Below are positions 35,998-46,081 of a stretch of 64,000 nucleotides of DNA, piece after piece. The DNA comes from Bacteroidales bacterium (GTDB lineage: Bacteria > Bacteroidota > Bacteroidia > Bacteroidales > UBA932). The translations under genes were made by a program, and so were the position numbers. The notes under the pieces were generated by a model, which saw only the letters and a list, made by a program, of their open reading frames with translations, did not search any database and was not told where the DNA came from. Each line of letters starts with the position of its first letter. Positions within the stretch are counted from its first letter, which is position 1. Location of the stretch: positions 33,729 to 97,728 of the forward strand of contig JAFPVJ010000020.1 of the NCBI GenBank assembly GCA_017400135.1, given 5' to 3'.

Positions 35998-38535
35998 ATG
36001 AAAAGAAGCGTTTTATGCTTACTTGCAGCCCTGTTTTTTATGGGGGGGCTGCCGGCTGCCGGGCAGACGCCGTTGTTCCGGGATGCGGATGCGCCTGTCG
36101 GGGAACGGGTGGAGGATCTCCTGCAGCGGATGACGGTCGATGAGAAGATCGACCTGCTGCGGGCGACGTCGCCGGCCAACGAGCGGCTGGGATTTCCGAA
36201 GTATTACCACGGCAACGAAGCGCTCCACGGCGTCGTCCGGCCGGGGCGTTTCACCGTGTTCCCGCAGGCGGTGGGCCTGGCGGCTACCTGGGATCCGGAG
36301 CTGATCCGGCGGGTGTCCACGGCCATCTCCGACGAGTCTCGCGCCCGCTGGAACGAACTGGGCCGGGGTGCCCTCCAGACCAACCTGTACAGCGATTTGC
36401 TGGCCTTCTGGTCCCCGACGGTCAATATGGCGCGTGACCCGCGCTGGGGCCGGACGCCCGAGACCTACGGAGAAGATCCTTTCCTCTCAGGCGAGATCGG
36501 TACAGCCTTCGTCCAGGGGCTCCAGGGCGATGATCCGAAATACCTGAAGGCCGTTTCTACGCCCAAGCATTTCGCCGCCAACAACGAGGAGCACAATCGC
36601 TTCGAATGCAATGTCCGCATCTCCGAGAAACAGCTGCGCGAATACTATCTGCCAGCCTTCGAGGCCTGCGTCCGGCGGGGGAAGGCCGCATCCATCATGT
36701 CGTCCTACACCGCCATCAACGACATCCCCAGTACGGCCAATCCCTGGCTCCTGACCCAGGTCCTTCGCGGAGACTGGGGCTTCGACGGCTATGTGGTCTC
36801 GGACTGCGGCGGCCCCGGCTTCCTGGTCACCGGCCATCATTATGTGAAATATCCCGTGACGGCGGCGGCCCTGTCCCTCCAGGCGGGGCTTGACCTGGAA
36901 TGCGGCGACGATATCTTTATCAAACCCCTGCGGGAAGCATACGACAAGGGGCTGGTCTCCGAGAAAGACATCGACCGGGCTGCCCGGAATGTCCTGACGG
37001 CCCGGATGAGGCTGGGCTTCTTCGATCCGCCCGGGGCCTGTCCCTACGATACGATTCCGCCCTCGGTGATCGGCTCCGAGGCCCACCGGGCCCTGGCATT
37101 GCAGACCGCCCGCGAAGCCATCGTGCTGCTGAAGAATGAAGGGAAGACGCTGCCTTTCCGGAAAGGGAAAGTCCGCAGCCTGGCCGTGGTCGGCATCAAT
37201 GCCGGGACCTGCGAGTTGGGTGATTACAGCGGCGTGCCTGCTTCCGCCCCTGTTTCCATCCTGGAAGGCATCCGCGCCGAGGCAGGGGACCGGATCACCG
37301 TGAAATATGCGCCTTGGAAGACGGCCCAGGACGGAATGGAAATCATCGCGGGAGACTATTATCCGGAGGGACTTCAAGCCGAATACTATACCGGTACGAC
37401 GCTGGAGGGGACGCCTTCGGTCCGTAAGGAGACTTGGCTCAATTTCGAACCTTCCAACCAGGCGCCGGACCCGTTCATTCCTGACGCGCCGGTCAGTGCA
37501 CGCTGGACCGGTCCGCTCCGTCCGCCGGTTTCCGGAGAATATGTCCTCAGCCTGCAGACGGATGCCGGCAGTCGCTTGTGGCTGGACGGGAAAATGCTCA
37601 TCGATGCCTGGAGGGAGCATGCCGTGCAGACGGACACCGTGCGGGTCTTCATGGAGGCGGGACGCGACTATCAACTCAAAGTGGAATTCTATGATGTGCG
37701 GGACTATTCCCTTGCCCGGCTCAGTTGGCGAATGCCCACCGTCGATCGCCAGGACCGCCTGTCGCTGTACGGGAAGGCTGGCCAGCTGGCTCGCGAATGC
37801 GATGCGGTAGTGGCCGTGATGGGAATCAACCGTCTCATCGAGCGGGAGGGCAAGGATCGGGAAAGCATCACGCTACCTCCCGACCAGCAGGAATTCCTGC
37901 ACGAATTGTACAGGATCAATCCCAACCTGGTACTGGTCCTGGTGGCCGGAAGTCCGCTCTCCCTGCTCTGGGAGGAGGCGAACCTGCCTGCCATCGTGAA
38001 TGCCTGGTATCCGGGCCAGGAGGGGGGCACCGCCGTGGCGGAGGTCCTCTTCGGGAAATACAACCCGGCGGGCCGCCTGCCGCTGACCTATTATCCAACC
38101 CTGGAGGACTTGCCGGCTTTCGATGATTATGACATTACGAAACGGACCTATAAATATTTTGACGGTCCGGTGCTCTATCCTTTCGGCTACGGCTTGAGTT
38201 ATACATCCTTCCGGTATTCGGACCTGCAGGTCGAGGATAGGGGAGAGACGGTCGAAGTCTCGTTCACGCTGAAAAATGTCGGCCGGGTCGACGGCGACGA
38301 GGTGGCTCAGGTGTATGTGCAACTGCCTGAATATGAGGGCGTCGCGCCGCTGAAGGAGCTGCGCGGCTTCCGTCGGGTGCATCTGCGTCGCGGCGAGAGC
38401 CGCCGGGTGACGGTGCCGCTCCGGCGGGAGGACCTGCGCTATTGGAGCGAATCCCAGAAGGCGTTCGTCGTCCCCGCCGGCCTCCCGACCATCCTGGTCG
38501 GCGCCTCCTCCGCCGACATCCGCCTTACACAGTAG
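35998..38535 (+). CDS. GH3 family beta-glycosidase with PA14 insert
   Basis: 845 aa from the ATG at 35998 (MKRSVLCLLAAL); a TTG five codons upstream is less likely. Signal peptide ends AAGQ. GH3 N-terminal barrel with KHFAANNEE (190-198) and nucleophile Asp269 (YVVSDCGG). The alpha/beta sandwich follows with a PA14 carbohydrate-binding insert at about 455-580 (GLQAEYYTG to LARLSWRMP), then the second half of the sandwich and a C-terminal fibronectin III-like domain. Typical activities are beta-glucosidase or beta-xylosidase. The palindromic element separates it from the GH28 gene. Its last 97 nt overlap the ROK gene on the opposite strand. Confidence 0.92.
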   Translation: MKRSVLCLLAALFFMGGLPAAGQTPLFRDADAPVGERVEDLLQRMTVDEKIDLLRATSPANERLGFPKYYHGNEALHGVVRPGRFTVFPQAVGLAATWDPELIRRVSTAISDESRARWNELGRGALQTNLYSDLLAFWSPTVNMARDPRWGRTPETYGEDPFLSGEIGTAFVQGLQGDDPKYLKAVSTPKHFAANNEEHNRFECNVRISEKQLREYYLPAFEACVRRGKAASIMSSYTAINDIPSTANPWLLTQVLRGDWGFDGYVVSDCGGPGFLVTGHHYVKYPVTAAALSLQAGLDLECGDDIFIKPLREAYDKGLVSEKDIDRAARNVLTARMRLGFFDPPGACPYDTIPPSVIGSEAHRALALQTAREAIVLLKNEGKTLPFRKGKVRSLAVVGINAGTCELGDYSGVPASAPVSILEGIRAEAGDRITVKYAPWKTAQDGMEIIAGDYYPEGLQAEYYTGTTLEGTPSVRKETWLNFEPSNQAPDPFIPDAPVSARWTGPLRPPVSGEYVLSLQTDAGSRLWLDGKMLIDAWREHAVQTDTVRVFMEAGRDYQLKVEFYDVRDYSLARLSWRMPTVDRQDRLSLYGKAGQLARECDAVVAVMGINRLIEREGKDRESITLPPDQQEFLHELYRINPNLVLVLVAGSPLSLLWEEANLPAIVNAWYPGQEGGTAVAEVLFGKYNPAGRLPLTYYPTLEDLPAFDDYDITKRTYKYFDGPVLYPFGYGLSYTSFRYSDLQVEDRGETVEVSFTLKNVGRVDGDEVAQVYVQLPEYEGVAPLKELRGFRRVHLRRGESRRVTVPLRREDLRYWSESQKAFVVPAGLPTILVGASSADIRLTQ

Positions 38536-39518
38536 ATTGCGGTCGCAGAAGGGCGGTGGCAGGAGGCGGCGATGGAAAGCGAGGCGAAGTCGCCGATCTG
38601 CTCGCCGAGCTCCGCCGGCTTCACCTGACACACGGCCGCCGCCGCCGGCAAAGCCTCGCGGTCGATCACGGCCTGCATGAACGGACGGATCAGCGCCTCG
38701 GCCCGCACGAAAATGCTTCCGATCGCGATCACCTCCGGATTCAAGATATCGATCAACACCGACAACGCGCGCCCCAAATACTCGGCCGAAGTCTTATAGA
38801 CCCCGACGGCCAGCGGATCCCCCGCCGCGGCGGCCTCTGCGACCGTTTTCGCCGTAATCCCGGCGAGATCCCCGTCCGGGCACCAGGCCACCTTACGCCC
38901 CATCATCAGCTGCTCCTTGACGGCCGACTGCGCCAGCTGGGCGATGCCGCCGCCGCTGGCGAATCCCTCGAAGGATCCTGCCTTGCCGTAGCCCACGGGG
39001 CCGAAATCGCTCAGACGGATGTGGCCGACCTCGCCGCCGTTGTCATTGGTGCCGGCGTAAAGTTTGCCGTCCAGCACCAGTCCTGCGCCCATACCCGTCC
39101 CAAAGGTCAGGAAGACCATGTTGCGGGTGCCGCGGCCGGCGCCATATTTCCATTCCGCGAGCGCGCAGGCGTTGGCGTCGTTCTGCAGGGCGGCGCGGAT
39201 GCCTGTGGCCTCTTCGACCAGCTTCACGATCGGGATGTTGTCCCAGCCGGGGAGGTTGGGTGGCGACTGCACGACGCCGGTCTTGCTGTCCAGGGGACCG
39301 CCGCAGGAAATGCCGATGGCTTTCGTGTTGCCGGCGTTCAGACCATGCCGGGCAGCCATGGCTTTCACCTCCGTGAGAATGCGGGCGAGCGTCTCGTCCA
39401 CCTTCGTGGTTTCGAAACGGACCTTGTCGGCGATCTCCAGACTACCGTCGGTATCAATTCCGTAGATGACGGCACATTTCGTTCCGCCGATATCGATGCC
39501 TAATAGATTGGTTTTCAT
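38439..39518 (-). CDS. ROK family sugar kinase with antisense-derived C-terminal tail
   Basis: 359 aa. ATP-binding LGIDIGGTKCAV at the N-terminus, the LQNDANACALAEW active-site region (catalytic Asp in NDAN) and FGTGMGAGLVLDG. The conserved ENGGEVGH-type motif is present (NGGEVGHIRL), but the zinc-binding CxCGxxGC is replaced by GPVGYGKAGSFEG, so the structural zinc site is missing. ROK kinases phosphorylate glucose, mannose, fructose or N-acetyl-sugars in the cytoplasm. After GDFASLSIAAS, where ROK proteins normally end, about 40 further residues run antisense to the GH3 gene. It overlaps the GH2 stop by one base (TAATG). Confidence 0.87.
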   Translation of the reverse strand: MKTNLLGIDIGGTKCAVIYGIDTDGSLEIADKVRFETTKVDETLARILTEVKAMAARHGLNAGNTKAIGISCGGPLDSKTGVVQSPPNLPGWDNIPIVKLVEEATGIRAALQNDANACALAEWKYGAGRGTRNMVFLTFGTGMGAGLVLDGKLYAGTNDNGGEVGHIRLSDFGPVGYGKAGSFEGFASGGGIAQLAQSAVKEQLMMGRKVAWCPDGDLAGITAKTVAEAAAAGDPLAVGVYKTSAEYLGRALSVLIDILNPEVIAIGSIFVRAEALIRPFMQAVIDREALPAAAAVCQVKPAELGEQIGDFASLSIAASCHRPSATAIYCVRRMSAEEAPTRMVGRPAGTTNAFWDSLQ

Positions 39519-42082
39519 TATTGTACGCTTAAATCATAAATACCTGTCTTTTCCATCCATTTCCGGTAGTCGGACGCCCGGAAGGGCACGACGCCATAGA
39601 GATAGTGGTTCTTGAACTCCTGTTTCCCGACCTTGTATTCGATCAGATACACGCCCTGGGCTCCGGCCTTCTCCGGGATGCCGGTGATGACGGTCCGACT
39701 GTTCTTCTCCACCTTGAAGTCTCCCTTGTACACGGTCTTGCCGCTTTCAACATCCTTAACCTTGACGCTGCCCTCGACGGGCTCCGCCGTGTCGTTGACC
39801 GCGATCAGCGGCAGTTTCCCGTCCTTGGGGTCCATCATCAGCACGCAGACGTCCCGCTGGACGTTCTTGATGTAATAATAAGCCAGTTTCTTGTTGAAAT
39901 AATAGTCTACGACGGCATCCGAAATGTCCGGCCAGCCGTCCTTGATGTTCCACCAGATGATACCCGTCTTGGGCGCGAATTTCTGGCCGCGCCAGAATTC
40001 CACGAAGTACTTCATGGCCTCGGCCTGGACGACCTGGGAGCCGAAGATGAATTCCTCCAGATCGGAAGGACATTCGCCGAAGAGCAGGCGCTGCTGGTTG
40101 ATCATCAGGTTGTTGCGGTCGTAAGTCTTGCCCAGTTCCGGGAAACGGCGCACGGACTTGGTCAGCCATTCCTCGTTCCAGTTCTTGTCCGGATCCATGG
40201 CGTTGAGGACGGGGCCACGCTCCATGGCGAAGGAGGAGCCGTCTTTCACTGTTGCCCCCGGAATCGAGGGGACGGCTTCGGCCTTGGCCTGCAGCTGCTT
40301 CGCGCTCAGCCAGGGATAGACGCAGTCCGGACTCATCATCTGCTTCAGGCTGGAAATGTCCGGGGCGCCGTGGTAGCCGATCTCGCTGACGAAGACGCAG
40401 CCGGCTTCGGTGTAGAAGGGGGTCTTGTAGTAGCCGCGGGGGCCCCAGAGATGATTCTCCGGCAGGTGTTCATAGTCGATGAACCCCCGCTTCCAGACCT
40501 CTTCCGTATAATAAGGGGAACTGGGGATGAAAGGTCGCGAAGGGTCGAATTCCCAGAGGACCTGGGCGATCACGTTGCGGCTGACGTTATCCCGGTTGGG
40601 GTCGGGGTCGAAGCAGGCGATGGCCCGCCGCAGCGAATAGTCGATCTCGTTGTTGCCGGACCAGAGGGCGATGGACGGATGGCGGCGGAGCTTGAGCACC
40701 ACGGCCTTGGTCTCGTCCCAGATCCGCTGCCCGAACTGCGCATCCTGCGGATAGGCGTTGCAAGCGAAGGTGAAATCCTGCCAGACCATGATGCCGTATC
40801 TGTCGCAGAGCTCGTAGAAGCGGTGGTCCTCATAAACGTTGCCACCCCAGCAGCGTATCATGTTGCAGTTGATGTCGGCACAAAGGGCGACGGTCTCGTC
40901 CACCCACTGCGGGTCACGGCTGTGGAGGGCGTCCAGCGGCACCCAGTTGGTGCCGTGGATAAAGATGGGTTCGCCGTTGATGATGAAGCAGAAACGACCC
41001 GGGGCATCGGGCAGGTTGATTTCGTTGAAGTCCAGCTGCACCTTGCGGATGCCGATCTGCTGCTCATCCACAGCCAGGACGGCCCCGTCGTCCGCGACCA
41101 GTTCGCAGCGGGCGTCGTACAGGGCCGGCTCGCCGTAACCGCGGGGCCACCAGAAATCCACGTCGTTGAGGTATATCTTCTGTCGCAGGGCGTGATAGAC
41201 GCAGGGTTGGGCGCCCTTGTAAACAACCTTTCCGTTACGGCTCAGGGTCCAGACGGCGCTGGTGTGGTCGAAACGCTCCACGGGCATTTCGAACTGGGTG
41301 TCCGCGAAGATTTCGGCTGTCCCGGCCGCCACATCCACATTGGCCGTCATCCAATACACGTCCCGGAAATGGACGGGTTCGACCGTGCAGAGCGAAACGC
41401 TCCGCCACAGACCGGCGCTGACCACGCGCGGCAGGATGTCCCAGCCGAAAGTGTGCGGCGCCTTGCGGATGTTGACGCTTTCCGGCGAAGCGGAATGCCC
41501 GAAACTGATGGCTCCGAAGAACGGTTTGCGGCCGTACAGGACGGAGGACTGGATGATGACTTCCAGTTCGTTATTCCCTGCCTTGAGCAGGTCCGTGACA
41601 TCATAGACGTGCTCGATCATCATGTTTTCGGCGCGCCCGATATGCTCCCCGTTGAGCCAGAGATCGGCGATCGTATCTATGCCGTCGAACCGCAGAAAAT
41701 AGCGCTTGCCCGCCTCGACGGCAGGGACGCTGAAGCTCTTGGCATAACACCACTGGAAATCTTCCCACTGGCGTGTCAGGTAATTGTTGAGCCCGATGCG
41801 GGGATCCTTTTCCAGGCCTGCGGCACAAAGGTCGATGTCCACGTTACCGGGAACGGTAGCGGGAATGGATTGGGCCGCGTAGGGGATGTCACCGGGAGCG
41901 GTGACAGGCTCCTCGCCCTGCTTCCAGAAACGGAGCGTCCAGTCGCTGCCATCCAGGCTGAGAGTCGTGGCAGCGGCTTCCGGGGTCTTGATTTCCCGGT
42001 CGCGGACTTCGTGCGCCCGGAGCGGGGCGGCCAGCGTCAGGACCGTGGCCAGCAGTACGGCTATGCGTAGGGTATTCTTCAT
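39518..42082 (-). CDS. GH2 family beta-mannosidase-like hydrolase
   Basis: 854 aa with a signal peptide ending PLRA. GH2 architecture: jelly-roll sugar-binding domain (about 40-230), immunoglobulin-like domain, TIM barrel from about 345. The landmark KAPHTFGWDILPRVVSAGLW (208-227) is the beta-mannosidase signature. Acid/base Glu479 (LWSGNNEID) and nucleophile Glu567 (FVSEIGYHG) are in place. These enzymes remove terminal beta-1,4-mannose, including Man-beta-GlcNAc of N-glycan cores. It is in a minus-strand operon with GH31 (24 nt upstream) and ROK kinase (1-nt overlap downstream). Confidence 0.9.
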   Translation of the reverse strand: MKNTLRIAVLLATVLTLAAPLRAHEVRDREIKTPEAAATTLSLDGSDWTLRFWKQGEEPVTAPGDIPYAAQSIPATVPGNVDIDLCAAGLEKDPRIGLNNYLTRQWEDFQWCYAKSFSVPAVEAGKRYFLRFDGIDTIADLWLNGEHIGRAENMMIEHVYDVTDLLKAGNNELEVIIQSSVLYGRKPFFGAISFGHSASPESVNIRKAPHTFGWDILPRVVSAGLWRSVSLCTVEPVHFRDVYWMTANVDVAAGTAEIFADTQFEMPVERFDHTSAVWTLSRNGKVVYKGAQPCVYHALRQKIYLNDVDFWWPRGYGEPALYDARCELVADDGAVLAVDEQQIGIRKVQLDFNEINLPDAPGRFCFIINGEPIFIHGTNWVPLDALHSRDPQWVDETVALCADINCNMIRCWGGNVYEDHRFYELCDRYGIMVWQDFTFACNAYPQDAQFGQRIWDETKAVVLKLRRHPSIALWSGNNEIDYSLRRAIACFDPDPNRDNVSRNVIAQVLWEFDPSRPFIPSSPYYTEEVWKRGFIDYEHLPENHLWGPRGYYKTPFYTEAGCVFVSEIGYHGAPDISSLKQMMSPDCVYPWLSAKQLQAKAEAVPSIPGATVKDGSSFAMERGPVLNAMDPDKNWNEEWLTKSVRRFPELGKTYDRNNLMINQQRLLFGECPSDLEEFIFGSQVVQAEAMKYFVEFWRGQKFAPKTGIIWWNIKDGWPDISDAVVDYYFNKKLAYYYIKNVQRDVCVLMMDPKDGKLPLIAVNDTAEPVEGSVKVKDVESGKTVYKGDFKVEKNSRTVITGIPEKAGAQGVYLIEYKVGKQEFKNHYLYGVVPFRASDYRKWMEKTGIYDLSVQ

Positions 42083-42105
42083 CGTGGGAGCTATTTAATA
42101 ATCAA

Positions 42106-44622
42106 TTAATACAGAACGACTTCCTCCAGTTTTTCGGATATGTTATCCTGTTTCTTAACGGGCGCGGCAGTCCGGCCCCAGCCACCATTCGTCAGACAAC
42201 TGGCAAATTGATCACCGGTCAGCGTTGCAGCCTCCGTGTCCAGGCTGACGACCACTTCCAGTTCCTGGTCGACCGGGATCTCTCCCGCCTCGACCCGCAG
42301 GACACCCTCCGCAAAACTCCAGTCTCCGATGCTCTTACCGCCGACCGTCACGCGGGAAGGTGCGCGCCGGAGTGCGAATTCCAGGACGTAATTGCGCGCC
42401 ACGGGCATGCCTTCGTAGCTGCCTTGGACGGGATGGACCTTGAAACGGACCCTGTCCTCGCCGGCGTGACACTCCATCAGCGTAGACGCCACCGTGCCTT
42501 GCTCATAACCATAGCTTTCGCCGTCATCTTCATAGAGAAGATAGGAGGAATCCCCTGAAGGATAGACTTTTACAATCAGCCGGTCAAAGGGTTTCGTGCC
42601 CACGTACTGGGGCGCCTCGATGCAGGGAAGAATGGCGCCGTCGCGGATGAAAAGCAGGCCGGCCCTGTTGCCCGGATAATCGCGGGTGAGCGTTTCGCCC
42701 TTGCTCCGGATGCGTTCGCCGGTCCAGGCGTCGATCCAAGTGCCGGCGGGGAGGTAGATTTCGTTGCTGAAGATGCCCACGCACAGGTTGTCGCCAAACA
42801 TGTACTGGTAGCACATGTCGTCCACGTTTCTGTCTTCGGGGAACATCAGCGGCATCGAGCGCACGATGGGCAGGCCGTTCAGGCCGCCTTCCAGAGCCGC
42901 GGAATAGATATAAGGCATCAACGCATAACGGATCTGCACATAGTCGCGGTAGATGCTCTGCTCGGGCTCACCGTAGTAGAAGGGCTGCATCATCGAGAAC
43001 CAGCTGTTGATCTGGACCCAGGGCAGGAAGAGACCGAAATGCAGGCCCTGCATTTCCAGTTCCTTGGGGACGGACATGACGTCGCAGGAGAGGTTCATGT
43101 AGGCGCTGTTGCCCAGGTTGAGCTGGTCGAAGAGGGCGGTCTTGCCGCCGCCGTTGTCTCCACTCGTGGAGGCGCCCCAGTGCTGCGTGCCCGCCCAGCC
43201 GGCGGTGTAGTGGTACCAGATGCGCTTGCCGACGTGTTCGCGGGACATTCGGTTGATCTGCTTCTGGAGCAGGACCTGGTTGAGATTGTGCATCTCCCGG
43301 TCGGTCCGGCCGTTATAATAGGTCGCGTCCGGATGCTCGTCGATGGTCCGGGCCGGGTCCAGTTTGAAGCCTTCCACACCGTAGTCCAGGAAGGTCTTCA
43401 GATGGTCCATCCAGTGTTCCTGGCCGGATTGCGGGCGTCCTTCGCGGGCAGCGATTTCGTCCTCTTCCGTGATGCTGAGGTCGTATTCCTCGCAGAGCCA
43501 GAGGCCAAGATGATAGCCCATGTTGCGCAGTTTGCCGATGAAGAGGCGGTTGTACAGTTGTTTGGGATATTTGTCCTGGAGCCAGTAGGGCTCCGGGGAG
43601 AACTTTTCGAAGTTCCAACGCTTCTGGGTGGAGAAATCGTAGCGTTTCTCCATCCACTGCGGCTCCAGCCAGAACACGTCGCAGGGAACGCCCAGCTGGC
43701 GGAACAGGACTGCATCGTGCAGGATGTCCCACTGGTCCTCGCGCATGTTGGGACCGAAGCAGAGACCGTATGCCCAGCGGGGGAGCACGTAATTGCCGCC
43801 CGTGACCCGGGTATACTGACCGAGCAGTTCTTTCATCGAAGGGGCGGCCAGCAGATAGAAGTCCACCTCGTCGCTGGTATTATAAATATTAAAATGGTCC
43901 TTGTCGGTATGCCCGATGTCGAAGAAGTTCTTGCGGGTGGTGTTGTTGTAGACGGCCCAGCCGTTGGAACTCATCAGGAAGGGCATGGGGATTTCCGTGT
44001 GCTGGTAGGTCGTCCACATCCGGAGCAGTTCGCCCCGGTGCTGGACATGCTCGCGGCTGGTGCTGCCGCCGCCGTAGAAGCGTTCACCTTTGGCCAGGGC
44101 GAAGCGCAGGAGACTGGCTTTCAGCGGGTCACCGCTCTCGGAATTGTCGATGCCTTCCTTGCGGTTGTTCTCGTCGCCGATGATGCCGTTGTTCTTGGCG
44201 ACGTGCAGGTCGGCGTAGGTGTCGTTGATGACCGTCGAAAGCGCGGTGACTGACGGGTCCTTGCCGGGAATGTAGTCCAGCGCCCGGACGAGCGTCGTCC
44301 CGTCGGCCTTTACAAGACTGATCGTGCCGTTTTTCTTGTCGATGCTCAGCTTGTATCCCGGGGTCGTCAGCGTCCAGGTCCGCTTCCCGTCGCTGACCTT
44401 CTCACCGGCGGCGGTCCAGTCGGTCTTGATCAGGCCGTAACGCTCCATCAGGGACTCGGAGAAGTCCTTGCGCGGGGAGATGTGTATGCGGTAAATGCCG
44501 TCTGCGCAGGCCTCCACGCCGATGGTGGTGCCGTCGGATGTCTTGACGGTATGGGTGGGGTTGGCCATGGTGCTGAAGCATATGCCCAGCAGGACAAACA
44601 GAAGGGTAAGATGCTTGGTCAT
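42106..44622 (-). CDS. GH31 family alpha-glycosidase
   Basis: 838 aa with a signal peptide ending STMA. N-terminal beta-sandwich, then the (beta/alpha)8 barrel with nucleophile Asp422 (VEGFKLDPART) and acid/base Asp489 (STSGDNGGG), and C-terminal beta-domains (AGTWIDAWTGE). GH31 enzymes are alpha-glucosidases, alpha-xylosidases and relatives; I cannot choose from sequence alone. It sits 13 nt after the CxxCH/PD40 lipoprotein and ahead of GH2, so it is probably part of the same glycan-processing unit. Confidence 0.9.
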   Translation of the reverse strand: MTKHLTLLFVLLGICFSTMANPTHTVKTSDGTTIGVEACADGIYRIHISPRKDFSESLMERYGLIKTDWTAAGEKVSDGKRTWTLTTPGYKLSIDKKNGTISLVKADGTTLVRALDYIPGKDPSVTALSTVINDTYADLHVAKNNGIIGDENNRKEGIDNSESGDPLKASLLRFALAKGERFYGGGSTSREHVQHRGELLRMWTTYQHTEIPMPFLMSSNGWAVYNNTTRKNFFDIGHTDKDHFNIYNTSDEVDFYLLAAPSMKELLGQYTRVTGGNYVLPRWAYGLCFGPNMREDQWDILHDAVLFRQLGVPCDVFWLEPQWMEKRYDFSTQKRWNFEKFSPEPYWLQDKYPKQLYNRLFIGKLRNMGYHLGLWLCEEYDLSITEEDEIAAREGRPQSGQEHWMDHLKTFLDYGVEGFKLDPARTIDEHPDATYYNGRTDREMHNLNQVLLQKQINRMSREHVGKRIWYHYTAGWAGTQHWGASTSGDNGGGKTALFDQLNLGNSAYMNLSCDVMSVPKELEMQGLHFGLFLPWVQINSWFSMMQPFYYGEPEQSIYRDYVQIRYALMPYIYSAALEGGLNGLPIVRSMPLMFPEDRNVDDMCYQYMFGDNLCVGIFSNEIYLPAGTWIDAWTGERIRSKGETLTRDYPGNRAGLLFIRDGAILPCIEAPQYVGTKPFDRLIVKVYPSGDSSYLLYEDDGESYGYEQGTVASTLMECHAGEDRVRFKVHPVQGSYEGMPVARNYVLEFALRRAPSRVTVGGKSIGDWSFAEGVLRVEAGEIPVDQELEVVVSLDTEAATLTGDQFASCLTNGGWGRTAAPVKKQDNISEKLEEVVLY

Positions 44623-44635
44623 TATTGTTTATAGT

Positions 44636-46081
44636 TTATTCCTTGTAACTTACGTTGATGCCCGGATCGGTCTTGGCGATTCGCGCCATCTCTTCCGGGT
44701 CGAAGGTGACGGGGCCGGTGATCAGCTCGGGGACATTGTAGGATTTGAGCAGCAGGGCGTCGTAATGCGTGTCTTTCTGCGGGAGCAGGAAGGGCTTGGA
44801 GGCGTTCCCGTCTGCGTCGATATGGGCGATGAATAGGCGTGAATACAGGCCGTCCAGGCGCCGGCTGGCCCAGATGATCCAGCGGGAGTTGCTGCTCCAG
44901 CAGTGGTAACTGTCCGCATCGGGGCCGTTGAGCGCGTCCAGCGTGTGGAAGGATCCGTCCTGCAGGTCGATCATCCGCAAGTCCGCGTCCTTGTGCCAGA
45001 TAGCAAAACAGCCATAGGCAGTCTCGGCAAACAACAGGAAACGCCCGTCCGGGGAGACGCGGGGGAAGGTGGCGTCCTTGCCGCTGGCCTGGGCGTCATA
45101 GACCGTTTCGATCCTGTCCCCGAAGGAGAAATGATCCGGGTCGAAGGCGATGCTGCGGATGCTGTAACGGATGTCCTTATAGCCCTGCGGGACCTTGGGC
45201 TGGGCCGAAGAGCAGAAATAGAGCGTCTTGCCGTCCGGCGACCAGGCCGGCATCGTATCCAGTCGGGTCGTGTCCGTCAGCAGGGGAGAGGCCGATACCT
45301 GATGGTTCTCCACATCATAAACCACGATGTCAGAGACGGAGTCGTAGACTTCGATGCGGTTCGGGTCGGTGGAATGGAAAAATTGGGCGATGTCGTTGAC
45401 GGAGAAACCGATGTATTTCCCGGAGGGATGCCAGCGCGGGTAGACCAGCGCCGACAGGGTCTGCGGGGTCTTGGTGTTGAGTTTCTCAATCTTTTCTCCG
45501 TCCCAAGTGAAGGTGCCGCCGTTGCGGGCGCGCATATGGAACATCATTTTCTGCGGATTGCGGTTGCAGAAGGAATGGCAGTTCATGCAGTTGCGGTCCG
45601 TCTGCTCGTTGGTCATGACGGGAGTCTGCGTGAAGTCTTCCAGGCAGCGCTGGTAGATCCCAAGGCGGTTCCAGGTCTCATAACCGGGCTCGATAAGCCG
45701 GTAGGCCACATACGGGTCGATGGGGTCGGGACTGACGTGGATGGTAAAGGGCCGGAAGGATTTCCATCCGTCCTTCTCCCGGACGCAGACCGTGGCGAAG
45801 ATGTCGCCCAGGGCCGTCAGGGTACGCCAACTGTCCAGAGGAATGTCGAATTCCGGTCCCTTGACCGTGCAGCTCTGTTCCCCGGCCGTGAGGATCAGCG
45901 CCGTAGGGCCGGAAACGCTGTCGCAGCGGAAATTGAGGGGCGCGATGTTGACAGGGACGGTGACGTCGATATAGTCCGGGTAGATGGCCGGCAGTGCGTC
46001 GATCTCTCCGGTGATGTTGACGGCAGTCCGGCAGCCGACGCACAGGACCAGGACTGCGAAGAAGGGGAGTATCCGTTTCAT
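44636..46081 (-). CDS. PD40/TolB-like beta-propeller lipoprotein with a CxxCH motif
   Basis: 481 aa. Signal peptide with lipobox-like LCVGC (Cys17). An N-terminal beta-sandwich is followed by a short Cys-rich segment with Cys165-Met-Asn-Cys168-His169 (a c-type haem attachment signature), Cys172 and Met179-Met180 downstream. Then PD40/WD40-like propeller blades (YPRWHPSGKYIGFSV, MPAWSPDGKTLYFCS, FPRVSPDGRFLLFAE). Such a combination suggests a periplasmic, lipid-anchored haem or metal protein with a propeller; a redox or sensing role is possible but not shown. Its start overlaps the upstream lipoprotein stop by four bases, so the two are translated together. It does not look like a hydrolase. 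Confidence 0.7.
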   Translation of the reverse strand: MKRILPFFAVLVLCVGCRTAVNITGEIDALPAIYPDYIDVTVPVNIAPLNFRCDSVSGPTALILTAGEQSCTVKGPEFDIPLDSWRTLTALGDIFATVCVREKDGWKSFRPFTIHVSPDPIDPYVAYRLIEPGYETWNRLGIYQRCLEDFTQTPVMTNEQTDRNCMNCHSFCNRNPQKMMFHMRARNGGTFTWDGEKIEKLNTKTPQTLSALVYPRWHPSGKYIGFSVNDIAQFFHSTDPNRIEVYDSVSDIVVYDVENHQVSASPLLTDTTRLDTMPAWSPDGKTLYFCSSAQPKVPQGYKDIRYSIRSIAFDPDHFSFGDRIETVYDAQASGKDATFPRVSPDGRFLLFAETAYGCFAIWHKDADLRMIDLQDGSFHTLDALNGPDADSYHCWSSNSRWIIWASRRLDGLYSRLFIAHIDADGNASKPFLLPQKDTHYDALLLKSYNVPELITGPVTFDPEEMARIAKTDPGINVSYKE

